From: UBA660 sp046704245
Lineage (GTDB): Bacteria; Bacillota_I; Bacilli_A; RF39; UBA660
Assembly: GCA_046704245.1 (NCBI GenBank)
Contig: JBJKSD010000019.1
Span: forward strand, 1 to 64,000
Length of the DNA stretch: 64,000 nucleotides
Direction of reading: 5' to 3'
In this document: in pieces, positions 44,823 to 51,170 of the stretch
Position numbering within the stretch: position 1 is the stretch's first letter
How the letters are laid out: each line of letters starts with the position of its first letter
The notes under the pieces: generated by a model
What the model saw: the letters and a program-made list of their open reading frames with translations, nothing else
Database searches by the model: none
Told to the model about the DNA's origin: nothing
Made by a program: the position numbers and the translations under genes

Positions 44823-45013
44823 CAAATATTTTAGTATTAAGAGCTTGGAATATTAAAGATTTATTTATTGAGCCCTTTATCAATGTAGATAGTGTGGAAT
44901 GCTTTAATGATGTAAATAATGATAAAGACGAAGTGGTATTGATGAGTAGATCTTGCCCTTGTAAATGTACTTGTACTTGCCAGTGTCAGTGCCGTTGTAC
45001 TATTTTAGATTAA
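44819..45013 (+). CDS. Putative RiPP precursor with eight alternating cysteines
   Basis: 64 residues. Leader part about 1-43 (LRAWNIKDLFIEPFINVDSVECF, acidic NDVNNDKDE) and a C-terminal core SCPCKCTCTCQCQCRC followed by TILD: eight Cys each separated by one residue. A strong AAAGGAGG lies before the ATG, which overlaps the stop of the radical SAM gene (ATGAC), so it is coupled to its presumed maturase. The composition is that of a modified peptide (thioether or metal-chelating), not of an ordinary enzyme. No other copy is in the window. Product structure cannot be predicted. Confidence 0.78.
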   Translation: MTNILVLRAWNIKDLFIEPFINVDSVECFNDVNNDKDEVVLMSRSCPCKCTCTCQCQCRCTILD

Positions 45014-45015
45014 TA

Positions 45016-45045
45016 AAAATGATACTTATTCAAGTATCATTTTTT
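45016..45045. terminator. Bidirectional terminator after the precursor gene
   Basis: AAAATGATACTT/AAGTATCATTTT stem, ATTC loop, T-runs both ways. Confidence 0.88.
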
Positions 45046-45055
45046 AATGTTTTTT

Positions 45056-45526
45056 TTATTTTATATAATCATTATCTCTTAATTTAGCTATTATCTCATT
45101 TTGTGATACAGCACCTGTAATTCTATTTACTACCGATACTTCAACACCATCATAGATAAAAGCTACAGTAGGAATATTAGCCACTTTTATAAAACTATCA
45201 AATGCTTCTAATTCTTCATTAGTTAAAGATTCTAGATTAAGATAATTAGCGTTTATTTTATACTTATTTAATACGGCTTTAAAATTAGGAGTAAATTGTT
45301 GACATGCTGGGCATGATGCTTTACCAACAAATAATATAAAATCTTCTTTATCTTTAATTAATTTATCTAAGTCATTATAAGTAATAGTAGTTAAATATTC
45401 AGTAGTATTATTGTTGGTAGTTTCCTCATTATTATTTTGTTTTAATTGACTATTAATAAATAAAATAAGAAAAACCATAAATATAGAAAAAGCTAATACA
45501 TAATTAAGTAGTTTTTTATTTTTCAT
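45056..45526 (-). CDS. Membrane-anchored thioredoxin-like protein (CPAC)
   Basis: 156 residues from the ATG at 45526 (GAGGTG upstream). N-terminal anchor (about 8-27), Asn/Thr-rich linker, exterior thioredoxin domain with KASCPACQQFTPNF and the cis-Pro loop VANIPTVAFIYDG. With an intact CxxC it should be an active exterior thiol oxidoreductase. It is convergent to the Cys-peptide gene and lies inside the cluster, so a role in handling exported thiol peptides is possible but unproven. Confidence 0.85.
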   Translation of the reverse strand: MKNKKLLNYVLAFSIFMVFLILFINSQLKQNNNEETTNNNTTEYLTTITYNDLDKLIKDKEDFILFVGKASCPACQQFTPNFKAVLNKYKINANYLNLESLTNEELEAFDSFIKVANIPTVAFIYDGVEVSVVNRITGAVSQNEIIAKLRDNDYIK

Positions 45527-45568
45527 ATAATTCACCTCATATATGTGAATTATAACATAAATATATAT

Positions 45569-45636
45569 AATATAGAAGTAGGGAAATGGAGAATATTTTA
45601 AACTAATATTCTATATATAATATTGACTTCTATATT
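45569..45636. repeat. Nested inverted repeat in the divergent intergenic region
   Basis: Outer arms AATATAGAAGT (45569-45579) and ACTTCTATATT (45626-45636) are perfect over 11 pairs; inner arms GAATATT (45591-45597) and AATATTC (45605-45611) nest inside. A TTGACT (45623-45628) overlaps the right arm. The surrounding 230 bases between 45536 and 45765 hold no gene. May be a regulatory RNA structure or a paired operator. Confidence 0.5.
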
Positions 45637-45765
45637 TAATTGTGTTATTGTCAATAATAACAAATTACAAAAATTTCCATTTTTAGATAGTATCTTAATA
45701 GTAATAATAATTTTAATTTATCATAGATAATTAGAAAAAATATTTATTATTATGGAAGTGATTAA

Positions 45766-46309
45766 ATGAGTAAAAAAAGCTTTCAAGTACAATTAATTAT
45801 TTGTGAGGGTAGTGAGTTAGAAGGTATATATATCTAACATTCTTCAATTATACAATTGTCAAACAATAATAACTAAAATTAGAAATAATTATGAAATAAT
45901 AAAATTGTTAAATGGTACAGATATATTTGAACGAACAGACTTTATTATTATTAGTTGCCATAGTAGTGATGAATCTCATAATAAGAAAATCTATATTAAT
46001 AACATCTTGGGCAAAGAAATTAATTTTGGGTCCCAAGATGTTAAAGATTTTTATACAATAAGTGATGTTCCACTATTAATTACGGGTTGTTATTTGGGCA
46101 GATCAGTAGTTGCCCGAAAATATTTAACTGCAGGGATCAAAACATATATTGGATGTAGTGGAGAAATACCGGTTGCATCAGTTATTTTATATATAACAAT
46201 TTTTTTCTATGAACTTGTTATAAACAGAAAAAATATTAGTACTGCTCATCAAGTTGCACAATCACAAAATAAATATACTAAATTGTTTAAATTTTATATT
46301 AAGAATTAA
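45766..46309 (+). pseudogene. Caspase/CHAT-like (clan CD) protein, frame broken at a TA repeat
   Basis: The first frame starts at an ATG with GGAAGTG upstream, reads MSKKSFQVQLIICEGSELEG and stops at 45835. Adding one TA unit to the TATATATA tract at 45825-45832 restores a single frame (IYISNILQLYNCQTIITKI) into the long frame that contains FIIISCHSSDE (His at 45959) and LLITGCYLGRS (Cys at 46088), the His/Cys dyad of clan CD peptidases, then the CHAT-type tail TYIGCSGEIPVASVILYI. Repaired length is about 180 residues, one CHAT core. A cysteine peptidase would suit leader removal in a peptide cluster. If unrepaired, translation could only start at 45905 and would lose the first strand. Confidence 0.6.
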
Positions 46310-46357
46310 TCAAAAGAATTATATTTGTATATATATAAATAAAGGAGGGAATTTTAT

Positions 46358-46462
46358 ATGCAAAGAATAAAAAAATATGCAATTTCTAATTTCCTAGATG
46401 ATTGCCATTTTAAAAAAGGTGATGGATGGAAAGTAAAAAAATCAAAAAAATCAAAAAAATAA
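46358..46462 (+). CDS. Small basic peptide or N-terminal fragment
   Basis: 34 residues: MQRIKKYAISNFLDDCHFKKGD followed by a Lys/Ser-rich tail. It has the best ribosome site of the area (AAAGGAGGG) but runs out in an A-rich octamer repeat, overlapping the start of the next frame. It could be a second precursor-like peptide with one Cys, or the true N-terminus of the following RRE/radical SAM protein separated by an indel in the repeat. Confidence 0.45.
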   Translation: MQRIKKYAISNFLDDCHFKKGDGWKVKKSKKSKK

Positions 46463-46818
46463 AAAATGTTTGTGAAGAATTTTATGATATTTCTCCATCA
46501 GTTATAGTTCGAATTGAATATTTTGGGGGTTTAATAATTTTTAGTGAAAGTGGAGAATTAGCACAAATACCATTAGTAGATTCTATTTTTTTAAAAGCAA
46601 TTTCGTTTGTTGGAGTACATGACCTTGCAATTAAAATTTTAAAGAATGTAAATCCTAAATTGAAATTTAATAGTAATTGGATAGAAGAATATTTGCAACA
46701 CGGTATATTGACAAATAAGAGAAATAATCCAGTTATAAAATATAGTGTTGCTTTAAAAAAAAATAAAACAAATGGTGAGTTTAGCATCTGGTCTCAATTG
46801 TTTGTCTGTACCTATTAG
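46426..46818 (+). CDS. RRE/PqqD-like peptide-recognition segment
   Basis: 130 residues. VIVRIEYFGGLIIFSESGEL, a helical stretch, and NSNWIEEYLQHGILT follow the winged-helix order of RRE domains found at the N-terminus of radical SAM maturases. It overlaps the radical SAM frame by 47 bases in another phase; an A9 tract (46755-46763) sits at the switch. Either a discrete RRE protein coupled to the enzyme, or its N-terminal half separated by slippage in A9. Residues after about 110 then would be out-of-frame sequence. Confidence 0.55.
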   Translation: MESKKIKKIKKIKNVCEEFYDISPSVIVRIEYFGGLIIFSESGELAQIPLVDSIFLKAISFVGVHDLAIKILKNVNPKLKFNSNWIEEYLQHGILTNKRNNPVIKYSVALKKNKTNGEFSIWSQLFVCTY

Positions 46819-47806
46819 TGTTGATATTTATCCTACTATGAGGTGTCAATTAAATTGTAAATTTTGTTTTGTAGATAAATCTTTAAGAATGGCCCAACAA
46901 AATACCGATATGGATATTAAACAACTTAAGAAATTATTAATTGAATGTAAGGAAGTGGGTGTTGCTTATATATCAATACTTGGTGGTGAACCATTTCTAT
47001 ATAAACACATAAGGAAAACATTGCAAATTTTATCAGATTTAAATATTAAAACGTCAATAACTTCAAATGGCATTACAATTCCAAAATATTTGGAGAAAAT
47101 AATTAATAATAATATAAATATAACGTTTTCATTACAAAGTTTGAATTATAAAAACAAGGAATTAATGGGAGTAAATGCAAATAAAGTTATAAGAAATATT
47201 CAAAAACTAAGGATTCCTTATAAAATAAATTCGGTTTACACTTTACAAACTATTAAAGATTTTTATAATACTATAGATTTTTGTGTCAATAATAATGTGA
47301 TAAGTTATACTGTTTCATGTTTTAATAAGCGAAAAGATAATAGTTTAGAAGAAAAGTCTTTTAAAGATATAAAAAAAATGAGAATAAAACTGAAACAATA
47401 TGTGAAATTTAGAGGATATAATTTAAATTTTAGATTTGCTGGGTGTATGCAATATGTAGCATATAAAAATATAGGAAAAATTGTTCTACATGAAGATAAT
47501 AATTTTTTTGTGGGATGTGAAGCTGGTAAGACAAAATTAGATATATTGCCGAATGGTGATGCAATGGCATGTATGATGTTTGAAAAAAATCAATTTGAAG
47601 TTGGGAATGTTTTTAAAAAAGGGATTCAACAAGTATGGTTATATTCAAGCAATTTACAATATCTCCGGAAATATAAAACAAAAGATATTCTATGCAAAAA
47701 ATGTATATATAAAGTATTCTGTAATGGTGGATGTCCAGCTAGAAATTTATCAATAAATAGTAGTTTAACTAGTAAGAGGGATGATCGATGCAAGCGCATG
47801 AATTAA
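46772..47806 (+). CDS. Radical SAM/SPASM maturase, second of the cluster
   Basis: 344 residues. DIYPTMRCQLNCKFCF carries the CxxxCxxC cluster triad, ISILGGEPFLYK the SAM-binding GGEP, and the tail CKKCIYKVFCNGGCPARNL the SPASM cysteines; an upstream Cys in FVGCEAGKTKLDI is the usual extra ligand. Such enzymes install thioethers or C-C bonds in peptides. The start at 46772 has no strong ribosome site, which supports fusion with, or coupling to, the 46426 frame. It overlaps the next gene by 19 bases. Confidence 0.85.
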   Translation: MVSLASGLNCLSVPISVDIYPTMRCQLNCKFCFVDKSLRMAQQNTDMDIKQLKKLLIECKEVGVAYISILGGEPFLYKHIRKTLQILSDLNIKTSITSNGITIPKYLEKIINNNINITFSLQSLNYKNKELMGVNANKVIRNIQKLRIPYKINSVYTLQTIKDFYNTIDFCVNNNVISYTVSCFNKRKDNSLEEKSFKDIKKMRIKLKQYVKFRGYNLNFRFAGCMQYVAYKNIGKIVLHEDNNFFVGCEAGKTKLDILPNGDAMACMMFEKNQFEVGNVFKKGIQQVWLYSSNLQYLRKYKTKDILCKKCIYKVFCNGGCPARNLSINSSLTSKRDDRCKRMN

Positions 47807-49518
47807 AAGACTTTAATAAAGGTTTGGATAAAATTAAAGCTTTTGCTATTGATGAACAGTGGCTAACTTCATTATGCTATGATGTATTAATTGATGAAGA
47901 ATTATTAACTTTTACTATTGAGACAATTAATTTTTGCTTAACTGATCACGCTATAGATGAAATTGAGAGTCTTTTTTCTACAATTAGATTAAATTGTCAA
48001 AACACTTTAAAAGAAATTAATAAATATGTGTCCCCATATAATAAATGGTTGATAGCTAGGAAAGCATATTTTTATTATGGATTATTAGAGATATTAATAG
48101 AAGGTAGTGTTTTTAGCAATGTTATTATTGAAAATATAAAAAAACAGTATAAAAAGCAATATCTAGAAATAGTAAGTGTTGTTGACAAATTAAATCCATC
48201 CTATTTAACTAACTTCAATTTTGAAAATAAAGAATACAATTTAAAAAATATTGATATTGATACCGAAGAAATAAAAAAATACATATTATTAAAAAAATGG
48301 CAAGATAATCAACATGTTTATCATGATAATATTATATATCCAATTTTTGATAAATGCAGAGAGGAATTTAAGGAATGGGCCCATAAATATTATCCTAGCC
48401 TTAATTACCATCCAACTATCACTTTAATATTATTAAAATTACTTCAGCAACCCTTAATTAATATGGATGATATTAGTAAATGCATTATTGCTGGATTAGA
48501 GGAGGAGTTAATAAAACTAGTAGGTGGCAAAATGTATGGGCTATCTTTATTGAATAGTATGGGGATAGCAGTACCACAGGCCTTGGTTTTGCCAATTAAT
48601 AAGAGCATAGAAGATATTGATTTTAATCAATATCTAGATAGTAATATGAAATATGCAGTTAGAAGCTCAGCCGATGTTGAAGATGGCAAAAATACTTCAT
48701 TTGCAGGTCTTTTTGAATCGTATTTAGATGTTAATTTACTTGATATAAAGGACTATATTTACAAAGTAAAGGAATCTGTAAATAATAATAGATTACAAGC
48801 TTATCTTAAAAAATTTAATATTAAAAGACCCCACATGGCAGTTATTATTCAAGAATATCAGGAGCCAGTTATTTCAGGGGTGTGGATTGGGAGAAGTATT
48901 GATGAAGGCATTTTAGAGTGGGTAGATGGTATTGGGCAAAAATTAGTATTGGGGCAAGTAAAACCAAATATTGAAATATGCAATAAAGGTAAGAATTCAG
49001 TAAAAAGATTAAAAAATAATGGAAAAATAATAAAAGAATTATTGCAATTACAAAAAGAGATTGGTGCACCCTGTGACTTTGAATGGTGTATTATTGATGG
49101 TAAATTGTGGCTATTACAATATCGTCCAGTGACAAAAAATATCCAAACAATTATTTTTAATGATAATACATCAAGTATAATTGGCATTTCAGCATCTGGA
49201 GGAGAAGCAGAAGGTAAACTTAAATTTATCGAAGACATTAATAATATAGATAATTGGGAAGATAATTGTATTCTTTTAACATACTATACCGACCCCGATT
49301 GGGTACCTATTATGATTAATGCTAAAGGAATTATAACAGCCGAAGGTGGTTTTTTATGTCATGCTGCTATTATAGCCCGTGAATTAAATATACCCTGTAT
49401 CACAGGAATAGGAGAAGAAAATCTTGAAAAGTTAAAAAATTTAGATGAAATTAGATTAGATGGTGGTCGAGGATTAATTAAAATCCCTAAAAAAAAACAA
49501 TTATATAAAAAATACTAG
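47788..49518 (+). CDS. Dikinase-like protein (ATP-grasp plus phosphohistidine domain), copy 2
   Basis: 576 residues. Same architecture as 41799: unassigned helical domain (about 1-235), ATP-binding domain (about 240-450: KLVGGKMYGLSLL, YAVRSSADVED, SFAGLFESYLDV, CDFEWCIIDGKLWLLQYRP) and phosphohistidine domain with EGGFLCHAAIIAREL (His about 525). The residue before His is Cys where the family has Ser. Both copies keep ATP-site Arg-Ser-Ser and the His, so both may be active. Their clear but incomplete similarity suggests two related substrates. Start chosen from the overlap with the radical SAM gene. Confidence 0.82.
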   Translation: MQAHELKDFNKGLDKIKAFAIDEQWLTSLCYDVLIDEELLTFTIETINFCLTDHAIDEIESLFSTIRLNCQNTLKEINKYVSPYNKWLIARKAYFYYGLLEILIEGSVFSNVIIENIKKQYKKQYLEIVSVVDKLNPSYLTNFNFENKEYNLKNIDIDTEEIKKYILLKKWQDNQHVYHDNIIYPIFDKCREEFKEWAHKYYPSLNYHPTITLILLKLLQQPLINMDDISKCIIAGLEEELIKLVGGKMYGLSLLNSMGIAVPQALVLPINKSIEDIDFNQYLDSNMKYAVRSSADVEDGKNTSFAGLFESYLDVNLLDIKDYIYKVKESVNNNRLQAYLKKFNIKRPHMAVIIQEYQEPVISGVWIGRSIDEGILEWVDGIGQKLVLGQVKPNIEICNKGKNSVKRLKNNGKIIKELLQLQKEIGAPCDFEWCIIDGKLWLLQYRPVTKNIQTIIFNDNTSSIIGISASGGEAEGKLKFIEDINNIDNWEDNCILLTYYTDPDWVPIMINAKGIITAEGGFLCHAAIIARELNIPCITGIGEENLEKLKNLDEIRLDGGRGLIKIPKKKQLYKKY

Positions 49519-49531
49519 TTTAGTATAAAAT

Positions 49532-49577
49532 AAAAAATAATATTTATTTATAATTAATAAATAAATATTATTTTTTT
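49532..49577 (+). terminator. Terminator at the end of the peptide cluster
   Basis: Long AT-rich stem AAATAATATTTATT/AATAAATATTATTT then T7. Confidence 0.85.
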
Positions 49578-49609
49578 ATATAATAAATTTAAATTCAAAT
49601 ATCCAAACA

Positions 49610-49638
49610 TTGACAAATCATGATGATAATAATATGCT
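49610..49638 (+). promoter_or_regulatory. Promoter of the 49672 lipoprotein
   Basis: TTGACA, 17 bases, TATGCT. The spacer contains GATAATAA, as in the promoter at 51105. Confidence 0.75.
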
Positions 49639-49671
49639 AATTATATAGACAAAATAAAGGGGAATTTAAAT

Positions 49672-50688
49672 ATGGATAAAAAATTAAATATTTTACAAAA
49701 AGCTATAGCCAATCTTTTTAACCAATTAGGTATAAAAAAATTTACTTGTACTATTACTATTATTGCCATTGCAGGTGGAGGATTAGCGTGTAGTAGGGAA
49801 CCACTCCCTAAGATTAATGGAAATCAAACTACTATTATTAATTTGGTAGAAACAAGAGATCTAAATTCTATAATAGACCCAAATAATCCAGTTGTAACAT
49901 TAATTAAAAAAGAAGAATCTCCCCAAAAGAATGCCATAGAATCTATTACAGCAGAGAATTTAATATCCAGTTCAGAACAACCTATAGTTTGCGATGTCTT
50001 TAATCCTATGAATGATATTGAAGTACAACTAATTGCTGAAGAAATAATAGATCAAATATCTAAAGCTCAAGGTTATCATCAACTACCAATTGAAATGGTA
50101 AAAAGAATAATATATTTTATTAATAGAATTGAGATAAATAATTATTCTTATAATACTGTGTATGATGATTGTCAAAATATAATTAAGATTAATAGTAACT
50201 TTGATATATTTAAAACTTTTTTAGAATCCAAGGATATTTATTTCCCTATAAATATTATTCCTATTGAAGATATGATTACCAATAAAGAAGCCCATGATTG
50301 TTTAGAATATTATTTTGCATCAAAAGAAAGCCTTGGTAAAGAGTTTTTTGTGAATAAAGATCGTGATGCTATCTTACATGAATTAATAATGTTCTCTGAT
50401 AAATATTATAAAATATTTATTGGGGAGGAAAATTTTTATGGAATAAAATTTTCCGATATACCATCATCAGCTAAATTTATAATGTTACATGATGCAAAAT
50501 ACATGACTGAACTTATCTATTATGCTCAACATCTAGGGCTTTTAGAAAATGTTAATGAAAATTATAATTATGCCGAAATGATTAATACAATTGATAAACA
50601 ATTAGAATTATTACCATTTCAATTGATAACAAAAACAGATAAAAATACTGAAACAAGAAGTAAGAAGTTAATACTTACCATTAAATAA
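49672..50688 (+). CDS. Lipoprotein with a C-terminal domain shared with 51171
   Basis: 338 residues. A 30-residue cytoplasmic lead precedes a membrane segment ending in GGGLACSREP, a lipobox Cys. After a Thr/Ile/Glu-rich linker the domain at about 105-330 (VFNPMNDIEVQLIAEEIIDQ, FVNKDRDAILHELIMFSDK, AKYMTELIYYAQHLGLLENV) is about half identical to that of the 51171 protein. It is all-helical in appearance with no recognised family. Promoter, ribosome site AAAGGGGAA and terminator also match the sister gene. Confidence 0.78.
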   Translation: MDKKLNILQKAIANLFNQLGIKKFTCTITIIAIAGGGLACSREPLPKINGNQTTIINLVETRDLNSIIDPNNPVVTLIKKEESPQKNAIESITAENLISSSEQPIVCDVFNPMNDIEVQLIAEEIIDQISKAQGYHQLPIEMVKRIIYFINRIEINNYSYNTVYDDCQNIIKINSNFDIFKTFLESKDIYFPINIIPIEDMITNKEAHDCLEYYFASKESLGKEFFVNKDRDAILHELIMFSDKYYKIFIGEENFYGIKFSDIPSSAKFIMLHDAKYMTELIYYAQHLGLLENVNENYNYAEMINTIDKQLELLPFQLITKTDKNTETRSKKLILTIK

Positions 50689-50701
50689 CTGAGTAATTAA
50701 T

Positions 50702-50731
50702 AAAATACTGAAATAAATTTCAGTATTTTTA
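50702..50731 (+). terminator. Intrinsic terminator
   Basis: Perfect 12-pair AAAATACTGAAA/TTTCAGTATTTT; the same stem recurs at 52364. Confidence 0.92.
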
Positions 50732-50811
50732 TTAGAAAAGGTATAGTTTTAATTTTATAAAAATATTATGTATATTATTGAGTTTAATAGCAAATATCAA
50801 ATACATAATAT

Positions 50812-50840
50812 TTGACAAAAACTCCTAAAAATAGTATTAT
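50812..50840 (+). promoter_or_regulatory. Promoter of the 50879 small lipoprotein gene
   Basis: TTGACA, 17 bases, TATTAT. Confidence 0.75.
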
Positions 50841-50878
50841 ATGCATTAAAAATTTCATTAGATATAGGAGTACATGAT

Positions 50879-51070
50879 ATGGAAGTAAAGCAAAATAATT
50901 CAACAAAACGCAGTAAGTTTATTCCTGCATTAGCACTATTTATAGTTTTAGGGGGATGCATATTATCTCATCAACCAATGATTAAAAATGTATTTTCAGA
51001 AGGAGTAAGATTTTTACACGAGGATACTCGTTTAAATACTTTAAATGTAAGTCAAAAAGTTAAAAAATAG
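50879..51070 (+). CDS. Small lipoprotein-like peptide
   Basis: 63 residues. Basic head (KQNNSTKRSKF), hydrophobic helix ending in VLGGCILSH, which is a lipobox, then a short charged tail. TAGGAG precedes the ATG. It lies between the duplicated genes and resembles only their N-terminal anchor, so it could be a remnant of a third copy or an independent small lipoprotein. Confidence 0.6.
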   Translation: MEVKQNNSTKRSKFIPALALFIVLGGCILSHQPMIKNVFSEGVRFLHEDTRLNTLNVSQKVKK

Positions 51071-51104
51071 AATTGTAAAGAAATTTTTATTTTTCACACA
51101 ATTA

Positions 51105-51133
51105 TTGACAAAATATAAGGATAATAATAAGCT
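51105..51133 (+). promoter_or_regulatory. Promoter of the 51171 gene
   Basis: TTGACA, 17 bases containing GATAATAA, TAAGCT; near copy of the promoter at 49610. Confidence 0.7.
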
Positions 51134-51170
51134 AGTTATATATATCCAAGTTTAAAGGGGGAATTTAAAT

